Positions 20,107-29,769 of a stretch of 64,000 nucleotides of DNA are shown piece by piece (the stretch's first letter is position 1; every line of letters begins with the position of its first letter). The DNA lies in the NCBI RefSeq assembly GCF_030534315.2, contig NZ_CP130558.2:1299501-1363500 (forward strand), given 5' to 3'. Position numbers and translations under genes: made by a program. The stretch comes from Thermoanaerobacterium sp. CMT5567-10 (lineage in GTDB: Bacteria > Bacillota > Thermoanaerobacteria > Thermoanaerobacterales > Thermoanaerobacteraceae). The notes beneath the pieces are model-generated. The model did no database searches and had not been told where the DNA came from. It saw only the letters and a list, made by a program, of their open reading frames with translations.

Positions 20107-20602
20107 ACTTGATATATTTTTTTACAGATTTAACTATGACCGTAGTCAAAATCACTGCTATAATGACTTCAAATATCGTATTTTTAAGTACAATCAACAA
20201 TGCAGCTTGTATAGTTAAGTATTTCTTAATGACAGCTAACCCCAATACACCAACTGTATTTGTAAGAGTACCTGCAATAGCTGCAATGCCTGCGCTTTTT
20301 GAAATTTTATAAACGTAATATGCCACAATGCCTATTAAAAGTCTTGGCAATATAGCGATTATTGGGTCAGCAAAGAGTGGAGTATTTTGCCTTATAAAGC
20401 TTGATATACCAAAAATAAGTCATATAAAAGTCCCCACGTAAGGCCCTTCCAATATAGAACCTATTATCGTAGGTATATGCATTGTAGTGGCATTGGCTAT
20501 CCCTAAAGGTATATATCCCAGCGGCGTTGTAGCCATTACTATAGATATAGCCGATAGCATGCCAGCAACAGTAATCTGCCTTACAGTTAATTTTGATGTC
20601 AC
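20105..20602 (-). pseudogene. ECF transporter S component (probable pantothenate type), interrupted by TGA
   Basis: A single frame encodes a 165-aa S component, except that codon 61 (20420-20422) is TGA. The N-terminal half contains SKLTVRQITVAGMLSAIS and TTPLGYIPLGIANATTMHIP with ILEGPYVGTF just before the stop; the same frame resumes with LIFGISSFIRQNTPLFADP and continues to the normal C terminus. The family has Gly at the stop position (GxxxGLIFG), so a single GGA-to-TGA change explains it. The GTG start follows GGAGGTGG. COG4684/PanT-like resemblance and the adjacent coaX suggest pantothenate. It is either a recent nonsense mutation, a sequencing error or a read-through case. Confidence 0.75.
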
Positions 20603-20721
20603 ATCTTCCACCTCCAATCCAGTTCCATTCAGGATACCGGTCGAAATATTTTAAATAAATTACAGTCCAGCTTGTAAGATGCTGGCAAAATAATTCTACC
20701 AAAATAACGCATACATATCAA
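20603..20721 (-). promoter_or_regulatory. Promoter and structured leader of the S-component-coaX operon
   Basis: TTGATA (20716-20721) and TAGAAT (20693-20698) are separated by 17 bp on the minus strand. The roughly 80-nt leader contains a CCAGC/GCTGG hairpin (20667-20685) and a second imperfect stem CCGGTATCC / GGAACTGG close to the ribosome site. I do not recognise a known riboswitch class. Confidence 0.55.
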
Positions 20722-20738
20722 GTTGATAATTTAATAAA

Positions 20739-21125
20739 TCATTTAAGAGACATAAGAATATCACCTGTATTAACAGAAGCACCTTTTGAAACATTTATCG
20801 ATGCTACGACACCGTTATAAGGTGATGTAATCTCATTTTCCATCTTCATTGCTTCGAGTATAATCAAAACATCGCCTCTTTTTACAGTCTGACCTAAGCT
20901 TACTTTTATGTCCAATATTGTGCCAGGCATAGGTGCATTTACAGTAGCAGCACCATCAAGCACTTCCTGCGTATTCTTAATCTGTGTGTGATTGGGAGAA
21001 GGTGTATTCTCATTTTTTATAACGCTTTCTTCTACACTTTTCTTATCATATGAAATATCACTTTTGACCTCTTCTACTTCTACATCGTATTTCTTGCCAT
21101 TAACGGTAACTATAAATTTTTTCAT
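20739..21125 (-). CDS. Biotin carboxyl carrier protein of a decarboxylase/transcarboxylase
   Basis: The 128-aa protein has an N-terminal region (MKKFIVTVNGKKYDVEVEE), an acidic/Asn-rich linker (about 25-55) and a C-terminal biotinyl domain with the biotin-accepting lysine in LEAMKMENEI. The TVNGKxYxVxVEE start is typical of methylmalonyl-CoA decarboxylase gamma / transcarboxylase 1.3S subunits. It is the third gene after the carboxyltransferase subunit and the small subunit, with an AAGGAGG ribosome site. Confidence 0.9.
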   Translation of the reverse strand: MKKFIVTVNGKKYDVEVEEVKSDISYDKKSVEESVIKNENTPSPNHTQIKNTQEVLDGAATVNAPMPGTILDIKVSLGQTVKRGDVLIILEAMKMENEITSPYNGVVASINVSKGASVNTGDILMSLK

Positions 21126-21143
21126 TTTGTGTATCCTCCTTGC

Positions 21144-21302
21144 TTACTTCATCTGACTATAAAGGCCAGCTTTACGCCATTCAGGAATATCGGAACTGAC
21201 TCTTTTTATTATTTTAATACGGAATTTTGAAGCAGAATTGCCAAATGCCGCAAAAATCGCAGCCTCTATAGCAGCAACTATCTCTTCATTTATCTCATCC
21301 AT
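21144..21302 (-). CDS. Small subunit of the biotin-dependent carboxyltransferase cluster
   Basis: A 52-aa protein (MDEINEEIVAAIEAAIFAAFG start, SSDIPEWRKAGLYSQMK end). The IxAAIxAAF-G helix followed by basic residues and PxWxxAGxxxxM matches the cytosolic tail of sodium-pump decarboxylase gamma/delta (OadG-like) subunits, but without a membrane segment. An upstream in-frame ATG at 21315-21317 is possible but lacks spacing to a ribosome site. It fills the 212-base gap between the carboxyltransferase and carrier genes, so the three form one operon. Confidence 0.7.
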   Translation of the reverse strand: MDEINEEIVAAIEAAIFAAFGNSASKFRIKIIKRVSSDIPEWRKAGLYSQMK

Positions 21303-21337
21303 ATTTTCACTTCCCATTCCAACAATATATAATAAAT

Positions 21338-22888
21338 TTAAACCGGAAAATTTCCATGTTTTTTGTTGGGCCTCGACTCTCTTTTGCTCATAAGCATGTC
21401 AAAGGCAGAAATGAGGCGAGGCCTGGTTTCACTAGGCAGTATTACATCATCTACATAACCTCTTGCTGCAGCCCTGTAGGGGTTTGCAAAATTTTCTCTG
21501 TATTCTTTTATCTTCTCATTTCTTGCAGCAACTGGATCATCAGACAATTTTATCTCATTTTTAAATACTATGTTGGCTGCTCCGTCAGGTCCCATTACTG
21601 CAATTTCGGCAGTAGGCCATGCCAGTACAATATCAGCACCCAAGTCTTTACTGCACATAGCAAGATATGCTCCACCGTATGCCTTTCTGACTATAAGAGT
21701 TACTTTCGGCACTGTCGCTTCAGAATACGCATAAAGCATCTTAGCTCCATGCCTTATGATGCCGCCGTACTCTTGGTTTGTGCCAGGCAAAAACCCCGGA
21801 ACATCCACTATATTTAATAATGGTATGTTGAAAGCATCGCAAAATCTTATAAACCTTGACGCCTTATCAGATGCATTTATGTCTAGACATCCAGCCAAAA
21901 CTTTAGGCTGATTTGCTATTATGCCGATTGTCCTTCCATTAAGCCTTGCAAATGCTGTTATAATGTTTTGCGCATACATAGACTGTGACTCTAAATATAT
22001 ACCGTCATCTACAATTTCTGAAATAATTTCTTTCATATCATACGGCTTGTTAGGATTGTCAGGAATTATTTCCATAAGCCTATCGGACAGTCTGTTTATA
22101 TCATCATTTATCATATACTGCGGAGGATCCTCCAGATTATTTGACGGCAGATAGCTTAAAAGCTTTCTAACCATTTCTAAACATTCTTCGTCATTTTCAG
22201 CTCTAAAATGAGCTACACCGCTTTTTGTGCTGTGAGTAATAGAACCGCCAAGCTCCTCAGCAGACACATCTTCACCGGTTACAGCCTTTATAACCTGCGG
22301 TCCCGTTATAAACATCTGACTAGTCTTATCCACCATAAATATGAAATCTGTCAAAGCAGGTGAGTAAACAGCTCCACCAGCGCTGGGCCCCATAATTACA
22401 GATATCTGCGGTATAACGCCAGATGCCAGTGTATTTCTAAAAAATATATTTCCATACCCCGATAAGGCATCGACGCCTTCTTGTATCCTGGCCCCGCCAG
22501 AATCATTTAAACCAATAAGTGGTGCTCCCATCTTTACTGCCATATCCATGATTTTCGTGATTTTCTTTGCATGATATTCACCTAACGACCCTCCAAGGAC
22601 TGTAAAGTCCTGTGCATACACGTAAACAAGCCTTCCATCTATTGTACCATACCCTGTCACAACACCTTCACCAGGTATCCTCTGCTTTTCCATTCCAAAG
22701 TCAATACATCTATGTTCGACAAATGCATCTATCTCCACAAAACTATCTTCATCCAAAAGTTTTTCTATTCTTTCCCTTGCAGTAAGCTTTCCCTTTTGGT
22801 GTTGCTTCTCTATTTTTTCTGCACCACCGCCTTCTACAATCATCTCTCTTCTTCTAAGAAGGTCTTCAACTCTGTCATCCATCGACAT
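21338..22888 (-). CDS. mmdA: Acyl-CoA (methylmalonyl-CoA/propionyl-CoA) carboxyltransferase subunit
   Basis: Moves CO2 between biotin and an acyl-CoA. The 516-aa protein has both crotonase-like halves of the carboxyltransferase family: N-terminal [41 protein letters not shown] and [18 protein letters not shown]-terminal [27 protein letters not shown] and [13 protein letters not shown]. MmdA, PccB and transcarboxylase 12S all look like this. A membrane decarboxylase beta subunit is absent nearby. GGAGGTAAATAG precedes the ATG. Confidence 0.93.
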   Translation of the reverse strand: MSMDDRVEDLLRRREMIVEGGGAEKIEKQHQKGKLTARERIEKLLDEDSFVEIDAFVEHRCIDFGMEKQRIPGEGVVTGYGTIDGRLVYVYAQDFTVLGGSLGEYHAKKITKIMDMAVKMGAPLIGLNDSGGARIQEGVDALSGYGNIFFRNTLASGVIPQISVIMGPSAGGAVYSPALTDFIFMVDKTSQMFITGPQVIKAVTGEDVSAEELGGSITHSTKSGVAHFRAENDEECLEMVRKLLSYLPSNNLEDPPQYMINDDINRLSDRLMEIIPDNPNKPYDMKEIISEIVDDGIYLESQSMYAQNIITAFARLNGRTIGIIANQPKVLAGCLDINASDKASRFIRFCDAFNIPLLNIVDVPGFLPGTNQEYGGIIRHGAKMLYAYSEATVPKVTLIVRKAYGGAYLAMCSKDLGADIVLAWPTAEIAVMGPDGAANIVFKNEIKLSDDPVAARNEKIKEYRENFANPYRAAARGYVDDVILPSETRPRLISAFDMLMSKRESRPNKKHGNFPV

Positions 22889-22994
22889 CTATTTACCTCC
22901 TTTGTATATTACTAACTTCTAATATATCATATTATGACCTAATAATAAATATCCATTTTGTAAATTTAGATAAAAAGTATGAAAAAATATTTAA

Positions 22995-23029
22995 AAGCGG
23001 ATAAAAGAAATTTTCTTTTAAATCCGCTT
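22995..23029 (-). terminator. Terminator of the kinase-fhs operon
   Basis: A long near-perfect stem AAGCGGAT...ATCCGCTT followed by TTTTAAATATTTTTT on the minus strand. Confidence 0.85.
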
Positions 23030-23079
23030 AATTTTTGCTTGTCAATTAAATCTTAAAAGCCTATAGATTTATATATATA

Positions 23080-23445
23080 TTAATTTAGCAAAGGTTCAAT
23101 CTTCTCAGATATCTCTTTTATAACTATATCCAGTTCAAAATATCCCTTTTGCATCTTTAATTTTGACAAAAGCTTTAAATATTGTTTTAAAGTCCCCATT
23201 ATTACTACCTGAGACTTTTCAATGCTCATATTTATACAGCCTCTCTCTACAGCCGCTTCACCGCCTAATGCAAGCATCTCCTGTTTTATAATGTTTGCTG
23301 CTGCCGGATGAACATCTTTTAGCTTTATGACGCAAAATACCGCCTTTGAAGCCATTATTGCTACAGATACATCTTCAATATTCAGCTTCTTCAGCTCATT
23401 TTTAGCTTCGCTTAGATTATCAATTTTCAGGATTTCGCTTTTCAT
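23080..23445 (-). CDS. Stand-alone domain like the N-terminal part of clostridial FolP
   Basis: The 121-aa protein, with no catalytic barrel, resembles the extra N-terminal domain I recall from about 400-residue dihydropteroate synthases of clostridia: ALAGIKIMAPK-like block (here VSVAIMASKAVFCVIKLKDV), AANIIKQEMLALGGEAAVERGCINM and MGTLKQYLKLLSKLKMQ. It begins one base after the fhs stop, so it is co-translated with formate-tetrahydrofolate ligase. A folate-related or one-carbon role is therefore inferred. The true FolP in this window (8651-9463) lacks this domain. Confidence 0.6.
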   Translation of the reverse strand: MKSEILKIDNLSEAKNELKKLNIEDVSVAIMASKAVFCVIKLKDVHPAAANIIKQEMLALGGEAAVERGCINMSIEKSQVVIMGTLKQYLKLLSKLKMQKGYFELDIVIKEISEKIEPLLN

Positions 23446-23446
23446 A

Positions 23447-25114
23447 TTAAAATAAACCGGTTATTTTACCCTCCTCATCGATATCCATCTTCTCTGCTGC
23501 AGGTGATTTTGGAAGTCCAGGCATTGTCAAAATATCACCAGTCATGACTACGATAAATCCAGCTCCAGCAGAAATGTTTAATCTTTTTACAGTAATGTTA
23601 AATCCCTTAGGCCTACCTAAAAGCTTTGGATCGTCAGACAAGGAATATTGAGTCTTGGCTATGCACACAGGAAGATGGCTAAGTCCCAATTTTTCTATAT
23701 TTTTGAGGTCTTTAACAGCTTCTTTTGTGAATTCCACATCATCTGCACCGTATATTTCTTTTGCGATTGTCTTTATCTTATCTTTTATAGGCATGTCAAG
23801 TTCATAGAGAGGCTTAAAATCGGACTCTCTTTCACAGGCGTCAATTACCTTTTCTGCAAGCTCAATACCACCTTCGCCGCCTTTTCCCCATACATCTGCT
23901 AATGCCACATCTACGCCTAAATCGCCACAATATCTTTTTACAAACTGGATTTCCCTGTCTGTATCATGCATAAACTTGTTAATAGCAACAACTACTGGTA
24001 TTCCATATTTCTGCACATTTTCTATCTGTTTTGCAAGGTTCTCTATGCCTTTTTCTAGTGCATCCATGTTTTCGGTTGCAAGCTCTTCCTTTTTAAGACC
24101 ACCGTGCATCTTAAGAGCCCTTATAGTTGCCACGACGACAGCAGCACTGGGTTTTAATCTTCCATATCTGCATTTAATATCAAAAAACTTTTCTGCTCCT
24201 AAGTCTGCACCAAATCCAGCTTCCGTCACAAGATAATCTGCAAGTTTTAAACCATATCTTGTTGCTATTATGCTATTGCATCCGTGGGCAATGTTAGCAA
24301 ACGGACCTCCATGTATAAATGCAGGCACATTTTCTAGTGTCTGTACCAAATTTGGCTTTATAGCATCTTTTAACAAAAGCGCCATAGCACCATCAGCTTT
24401 CAAATCCTTTGCTGTAACAGGATTTCCGTCTTTGTCGTACCCAATTATTATCTTGCCTAATCTTTCTTTTAAATCCTTGAAATCTGTAGCGAGACACAAA
24501 ATAGCCATAATTTCAGATGCAACAGTTATTATAAAGCCATCCTGTCTTGGGAAACCATTTGTCTTACCTCCAAGCCCTACCACGATCTCCCGCAGTGCTC
24601 TATCGTTCATGTCAATAGCTCTTTTCCATGTTATGCGCCTTACATCAATGTTAAGCTCATTGCCTTGATGTATATGATTGTCAATCATAGCAGATAACAG
24701 ATTATGCGCTGATCCTATAGCATGCATGTCGCCTGTAAAATGGAGATTTATATCTTCCATCGGAACAACTTGCGAATACCCGCCACCAGCAGCACCGCCT
24801 TTTATTCCCATACATGGACCTAAGGACGGTTCCCTCAAGGCTATAGCAACTTTCTTTTTAAGGTGGTTTAAAGCTTGTCCTAGCCCTACAGTAACAGTGG
24901 ATTTGCCCTCACCTGCTGGTGTAGGATTAATTGAAGTAACCAAAATTAGTTTTCCATCTTTTTTGTCCCTCACTTTGTCCCATAATTTATGTGATATTTT
25001 TGCCTTGTAATTTCCATAAAATTCCAGATAATCTTTTTCTATCCCTATCTTCTCACCTATGTCAGCTATATGCATCATTTTAGCTTCTTGTGCGATTTCA
25101 ATGTCTGTTTTCAA
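23447..25114 (-). CDS. fhs: Formate-tetrahydrofolate ligase
   Basis: Makes 10-formyl-tetrahydrofolate from formate, ATP and tetrahydrofolate. The protein (555 aa, usual family length) has [22 protein letters not shown] (P-loop), [33 protein letters not shown] in part, and [17 protein letters not shown]. The open frame begins at a GTG 18 bases upstream that overlaps the kinase stop, but the GGGGGT site is correctly spaced from the TTG at 25112-25114. It is co-transcribed with a histidine kinase before it and the FolP-like domain after it. Confidence 0.97.
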   Translation of the reverse strand: MKTDIEIAQEAKMMHIADIGEKIGIEKDYLEFYGNYKAKISHKLWDKVRDKKDGKLILVTSINPTPAGEGKSTVTVGLGQALNHLKKKVAIALREPSLGPCMGIKGGAAGGGYSQVVPMEDINLHFTGDMHAIGSAHNLLSAMIDNHIHQGNELNIDVRRITWKRAIDMNDRALREIVVGLGGKTNGFPRQDGFIITVASEIMAILCLATDFKDLKERLGKIIIGYDKDGNPVTAKDLKADGAMALLLKDAIKPNLVQTLENVPAFIHGGPFANIAHGCNSIIATRYGLKLADYLVTEAGFGADLGAEKFFDIKCRYGRLKPSAAVVVATIRALKMHGGLKKEELATENMDALEKGIENLAKQIENVQKYGIPVVVAINKFMHDTDREIQFVKRYCGDLGVDVALADVWGKGGEGGIELAEKVIDACERESDFKPLYELDMPIKDKIKTIAKEIYGADDVEFTKEAVKDLKNIEKLGLSHLPVCIAKTQYSLSDDPKLLGRPKGFNITVKRLNISAGAGFIVVMTGDILTMPGLPKSPAAEKMDIDEEGKITGLF

Positions 25115-25131
25115 ACGAATACCCCCAGTCA

Positions 25132-26517
25132 CTATTTTTTAAGCTCTAAGTAAATATTCACAATCGTTCCAACGCCTTTTTTGCTCAAAATCTTTAAATC
25201 ACCACCGTATTTACTTAAAATATTTTTGCAAATAGACAACCCCAATCCTGTACCGTCCTTTTTCGTTGTAAAAAGTGGCATCGCGACTTTTTTCAAATTT
25301 TCTCTATCTATTCCACAGCCGTTATCTGCTATCTTTATTATAACCTTATTTTTATAAGAATTAAATCTCGTTGTCAAACATATTTTGCCGCCAATTCCTA
25401 TGGCTTGAAACGAATTTTGAAAAACGTTCAAAAGAATTTGCTTTAATTGATTGTTGTCTATTTTTACCACAGGTACTTCATTTAGTTTTTTTATTATTTC
25501 TATTTGTCTCTGTCTAGCCTCCGCTTCTATTAACACCATGTATTTCTCTATTAAATCATTCAAATCAGTTTCATCTTCATCTGAGCTGTTTCTCATAACG
25601 CCTAAATAGCTCATAACCAAATCTATTATCCTATCCGACTCGCTGATTATCGTATCAAAATACGCAGGATCACTTTTATCTTTTAGTTGCATAAGCTGTA
25701 AAAAACCTTTTATAGACGTAATAGAATTTTTTATTTCGTGAATAAGAGATACTGCAAGTGCTCCCATCAAATTGAATTTTTCGCTTTTTTCTATAATCTC
25801 TCCAAATCTCAGTTTCTCTGTCACATCTTTTATAACCAAGCAAAAAAACTTGTCATCGTACGTGTCAGCCACCTCTATCGACAAAAATCGGCCACTGCTC
25901 TTTATATTGTACACCACAATTTTTTTACTCATTATTTCATCAAATTCTATGCTTTCATCTAATGACTTTAATAATTTCACTATGTCCTTGTGAAAAATTT
26001 TTTTATAGTCTACATTCATAAGATTACAGGCAGCTTTATTTACGTACTCTATATGCTTTCTCTTATCAATTAAGATAATTCCTGTGTCAACCATGTCAAT
26101 AATCCTAAATCTGTTGTACAGCAAATCCAAATAAGCATTTATATCGCCCACAGAATTAAACTCACTTCTTACAAAATTAAGTGTTGAAATTATGCAAATC
26201 CTACAGCCATCATCCGAATCTAAAAAATTATCCACCATTTTAAATCTCAATGTAAATCCATACCTGGAATTTAGAGTAATATCATAAATATTTTCTTCAA
26301 CTTTTTTAGCATCATTAAGAAAGAAATTTTTAAAAAAGAAATCATAATTTTCACCTATATCATCATGATTAAATCCTAACAGTCTTAAAAGAACGTTGTT
26401 AATATAAATTATTTCCCCTTCAAAATTTTTAAGCATAATAAATTTATGTGATACGTCAACCAAGTCAAAAATCCATTTATATTTTAAGCTTTCCGATAGC
26501 CTTACCACATCATCCAT
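25132..26517 (-). CDS. PAS-domain sensor histidine kinase (soluble)
   Basis: The 461-aa protein has no membrane segment. It holds two PAS-like regions (about 20-120 with [18 protein letters not shown], and about 135-230 with [22 protein letters not shown]), a HisKA domain with [20 protein letters not shown], and a HATPase domain with N-box [25 protein letters not shown] and [13 protein letters not shown]. No response regulator is next to it. Orphan PAS kinases like this in sporulating anaerobes often feed Spo0A, which I infer. Operon partners are fhs and a FolP-like domain. Confidence 0.88.
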   Translation of the reverse strand: MDDVVRLSESLKYKWIFDLVDVSHKFIMLKNFEGEIIYINNVLLRLLGFNHDDIGENYDFFFKNFFLNDAKKVEENIYDITLNSRYGFTLRFKMVDNFLDSDDGCRICIISTLNFVRSEFNSVGDINAYLDLLYNRFRIIDMVDTGIILIDKRKHIEYVNKAACNLMNVDYKKIFHKDIVKLLKSLDESIEFDEIMSKKIVVYNIKSSGRFLSIEVADTYDDKFFCLVIKDVTEKLRFGEIIEKSEKFNLMGALAVSLIHEIKNSITSIKGFLQLMQLKDKSDPAYFDTIISESDRIIDLVMSYLGVMRNSSDEDETDLNDLIEKYMVLIEAEARQRQIEIIKKLNEVPVVKIDNNQLKQILLNVFQNSFQAIGIGGKICLTTRFNSYKNKVIIKIADNGCGIDRENLKKVAMPLFTTKKDGTGLGLSICKNILSKYGGDLKILSKKGVGTIVNIYLELKK

Positions 26518-26873
26518 GATAATTCCTCTTTTCTTTGGTAAAAATTTAATTATCTACTGATGTAACATTTACCAATTATATATTTTGACACATACGATAA
26601 AAATCCTTCTTAATTTTGGCAAACTTTCTCATCATCTATTAAAAATTTATAAATTTGGGAAGTGCGATATATCTTAAAAATCAACTTGTCAAGACAAAAT
26701 GATCCACCTCTGATGTTGAATATTGTAAGAAAAAATGTGGATATACTTATATATTCGGCAAGAATATTTTCCCATTTACGAATTAATAAAAGTTAATGTC
26801 TTTCTCTTTAAAATAGTGCGTAAAATAATAAAGCCTTATGCCTTTATCGAAGGACATAAGACTTTACTTAATA
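26518..26873. other. Intergenic region with xylC terminator
   Basis: No gene seen in 356 bases. The xylC terminator is a CTTATG-CCTTT / AAGG-CATAAG hairpin at 26834-26860. The rest must hold the promoter of the histidine kinase operon; I cannot assign it. Confidence 0.5.
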
Positions 26874-28790
26874 TTACCAGACTTTAATATAATTATCTCC
26901 TTTTTTCAAAAGCGTAATCGGACCTATCGGGCTATTCCCCGATTTTTTTGTGTCTAAATAGTCAGTATCTAATACCAATTCTTTGCCGTCAGGGCTCTCA
27001 AACTCAGCGTCAACAATACGCACTCTTTCCAATGTCTTTGTTGAATGTATATCACCTACAATTTCTCCAAATTCATCTGGCAATTGACACGAAAGATAAA
27101 CCTCATCCCCTTTATCAATAATGGTAAGCTTTGGATCAAATTCCTTGTCAACCAGCTTGTCCTTCTCTCTTTCAAATGGTTCTGCCCCATTGAAGTATGC
27201 ATTTTTATTGATGTATACAGGTTGCTCCACCCGCTCAAATTCTCCTAAGTCTCCAGGTACTGCATTAACTTTTTCAATATACTCTTCCAAAGACGTAGTA
27301 TAGTTTTTATAATGGGAAGTGCCAACATTTTCTACTCCGTCTTTTCCGATGAAAATGTTGTTGTAGAACCGATCATCTCCTCCATATACAAATGCAAATC
27401 CTGCAACTTTAGTGCTATGTGGAAGGTGATATTGAGTTGAACGGTTTAACACTTTTTTCTGATTCATCTTGCCTACAATTAAATTGTTTATATACGCTCC
27501 ACCTTGAGACATATTATCGATAGCGTATTCGGAAGCCAATATATTGTGGTCAACAACGTACGGGCCATGACTTACTTCAACAAATATATCCCTGTTATTA
27601 TTGTAAAACAGGTTTTTACTTACCCTTGTCCCCTGTGCTTCCCAATCTAGCCATAATCCTAATGAACAATCGTGAATGCGGTTATGGTGAATCTGAACAT
27701 CTATAGCCGCATGTAGCTTAATTCCCGCTATTTCATGCCCGTAGAATTCTCGCTTCAATGCGATGTTGTAAATATGATTATTATAGATTTCACTAAAGAC
27801 ACATCCTAAATGCCCAACAATCGCATTTTGCCCGCAATCGTAGATTGTATTGTTCCTTATGATATGTGAGCCTATCTTTTCTTTAGACCAACCATTCCGC
27901 TCTGCATTAAAGACAGCTTCTAATTGATACTGATATCCAGGCTTATCCTTGCGTATAGAACGATAATTGTTGCCTGTTGTGACTTCTTTCCCGATACTTA
28001 TTGCACTGCACTTTGCGTCGTGTATGATATTGTCCTCGATTATCCACCCTTTGCTCCAATTTGGACCTATAAGCCCCGGCTGGTCGGCTGTTGGAGGTGC
28101 CCATGGTGTTGCCGCATGTGCCATCTCGAAGCCCTTGACTGTAATATAGTCTATGCCTGTTTCGACAGGATAGAAACACGACCTCCTGACATTTATCTCC
28201 ACAAATTCTTCATTTGGATCGGCACCTTGAAAATTGGCATAAATCGTAGTCTTTTCCGGGTCTACTTCAGCATACCAAACGTACTTCGTCTGTTCTACAT
28301 TGTGAACAGGTACAATCTTCTGCGTCCAGTGATCAAGGACTTCTGCCCTAACTTGTGGATTAAAAAGAGCTTCATAGCTTGTAACTTCATAAAAAGACAT
28401 GCCGTTTAAGTACACATCCCCAAGGTGCTTTTTCTCATCAACTGTAAGCAGCCAGTCTCCAAAAATTTCTTCTTTATACGGGTTAAACTCCCCAAAAAAT
28501 GAATTTGGCAACTGGCATTTCCACACGTTTCCTTCAACACGCTGCCAGCTTTGAATCCGCTCAGAGCCTTTTATTACTACTTTTTCACCTTCTGCCGCCT
28601 TGTATGTAATCCTTCTTTTGTCGCTTAGCCCTTTATATTTTGGTTTTACCCATTCCCGGTACACTCCTTCATGGACTATAATTGTGTCTCCTGCCATAGC
28701 AACAGATGCAGCCTTATTTATAGTCAGAAACGGATCTTTAATTGTTCCCTTCCCTTCATCTGAGCCAGTTTTCGCTACATGATATTCCAC
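26874..28790 (-). CDS. xylC: Beta-xylosidase XylC, glycoside hydrolase family 120
   Basis: Cleaves xylose from xylo-oligosaccharides. The 638-aa right-handed beta-helix protein starts MEYHVAKTGSDEGKGT and matches the length and catalytic residues of the T. saccharolyticum enzyme: nucleophile Asp382 in LWLDWEAQG and acid/base Glu405 in IFVEVSHG. Repeated N-x-I turns (DNIIHDAK, NTIYDCG, NHIYNIA, NRIHDCS, NLFYNNN) are the beta-helix rungs. There is no signal peptide, so it should act inside the cell on imported oligosaccharides. The GTG start follows GAGGAGG. An AraC-type regulator is divergent, 117 bases away. Confidence 0.96.
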   Translation of the reverse strand: MEYHVAKTGSDEGKGTIKDPFLTINKAASVAMAGDTIIVHEGVYREWVKPKYKGLSDKRRITYKAAEGEKVVIKGSERIQSWQRVEGNVWKCQLPNSFFGEFNPYKEEIFGDWLLTVDEKKHLGDVYLNGMSFYEVTSYEALFNPQVRAEVLDHWTQKIVPVHNVEQTKYVWYAEVDPEKTTIYANFQGADPNEEFVEINVRRSCFYPVETGIDYITVKGFEMAHAATPWAPPTADQPGLIGPNWSKGWIIEDNIIHDAKCSAISIGKEVTTGNNYRSIRKDKPGYQYQLEAVFNAERNGWSKEKIGSHIIRNNTIYDCGQNAIVGHLGCVFSEIYNNHIYNIALKREFYGHEIAGIKLHAAIDVQIHHNRIHDCSLGLWLDWEAQGTRVSKNLFYNNNRDIFVEVSHGPYVVDHNILASEYAIDNMSQGGAYINNLIVGKMNQKKVLNRSTQYHLPHSTKVAGFAFVYGGDDRFYNNIFIGKDGVENVGTSHYKNYTTSLEEYIEKVNAVPGDLGEFERVEQPVYINKNAYFNGAEPFEREKDKLVDKEFDPKLTIIDKGDEVYLSCQLPDEFGEIVGDIHSTKTLERVRIVDAEFESPDGKELVLDTDYLDTKKSGNSPIGPITLLKKGDNYIKVW

Positions 28791-28907
28791 TTTTAAACCT
28801 CCTCTGTAAATGATTAATCTTATTTTAAAAAATACGTATTGTAATTTCTATGCAAAAAGTAGTATACTTTAAGACAATATTAGTGTTTTTTTTTTGGAGG
28901 AAAGCTT
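28791..28907. promoter_or_regulatory. Divergent xylC / araC-type control region
   Basis: For the plus strand, TTGTAA (28839-28844) and TATACT (28863-28868) lie 18 bp apart. The perfect palindrome AATACGTATT at 28831-28840 touches that -35 and is a possible regulator site. I cannot assign a clear xylC promoter. Confidence 0.45.
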
Positions 28908-29663
28908 ATGGTCTTTTTTCAAAAACATGGCGTAAATGAAAAGAATCTTTTCCGATTTTTTTCACTGAAAAATTATCAATTTCCATATCATTTTCACAGA
29001 GCATACGAACTGATATACTTAAATGATGGGCATTTATCTGTGTCAATAGGCAAAAAAGAATACGTATTGAAAAAAAATGATTTGGCTTTTATCTTTTCAA
29101 ATCAGATGCATGAATTTAAGACGATTGAACACTCTGATATCACAATCATTCTATTTTCTCCCGAACTTATCGGGGATTTTTATATGAATTATAAAGGCAT
29201 GATTCCCGACGACAACATATTGCATTTAGATGATCTTATAGATTTTAGCCAGTTTAATTCCATTTACGGCAAAAAAAGCTTTCTATATTCGCTGTGCGAC
29301 AAATTAGTAAATCAAAAATCATTCATTCCCGTTAAACAATCAACACAGACAAAAGTACTCTACAAGATACTGCTTTTTATTGAGCAGAATTATTCAAATG
29401 ACTGTACATTAAAGAGCGTTGCAGAACAGCTAAATTACGATTATCCATATTTATCAAAACTATTTGTTCAGCAAATGGATATGACTTTTACAGAATATCT
29501 AAATAGCTACCGAATCTCACAGGCATGTTATATGCTAAGAAACAGCAATCTTTCTATCAGCGAAATCGCATTTAATTGTGGATATAACAATTTGCGGACA
29601 TTCCACAGAAATTTCAGGAAGATGACAAATATGTCTCCAAAAGAATATCAAGAACTAGACTGA
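28908..29663 (+). CDS. AraC-family transcriptional regulator
   Basis: The 251-aa protein has an N-terminal cupin sensor domain (about 20-110, FPYHFHRAYELIYLNDGHLSVSIG in part and NQMHEFKTIEHSDITIILFSPEL in part) and a C-terminal double HTH (about 155-250: LKSVAEQLNYDYPYLSKLF and ISEIAFNCGYNNLRTFHRNF, ending MSPKEYQ). It is divergent from xylC, so local control of xylosidase by a pentose or oligosaccharide signal is likely. The ribosome site is GGAGGAAAG. Confidence 0.92.
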   Translation: MVFFQKHGVNEKNLFRFFSLKNYQFPYHFHRAYELIYLNDGHLSVSIGKKEYVLKKNDLAFIFSNQMHEFKTIEHSDITIILFSPELIGDFYMNYKGMIPDDNILHLDDLIDFSQFNSIYGKKSFLYSLCDKLVNQKSFIPVKQSTQTKVLYKILLFIEQNYSNDCTLKSVAEQLNYDYPYLSKLFVQQMDMTFTEYLNSYRISQACYMLRNSNLSISEIAFNCGYNNLRTFHRNFRKMTNMSPKEYQELD

Positions 29664-29731
29664 CTGCTTAATATATACCATCAGTAGCAAATCTTAAACG
29701 TCATAAAAAGTTTTAAAACTATTTTATGTAC

Positions 29732-29763
29732 TAAAAAAGACATACAAAGTAAATTGTATGTCT
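29732..29763 (-). terminator. Terminator of the spoIIE-ftsH block
   Basis: A 10-bp stem AGACATACAA / TTGTATGTCT followed by six T on the minus strand, just past ftsH. Confidence 0.85.
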
Positions 29764-29769
29764 TATAAG

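Noticed and set aside
20105-20602. TGA as selenocysteine
   Set aside because: ECF S components have Gly here, with no selenoprotein precedent, and no SECIS-like stem follows.
27943-28409. Genes on either strand inside xylC
   Set aside because: They are open frames in the shadow of a confidently identified 638-aa enzyme, without ribosome sites.
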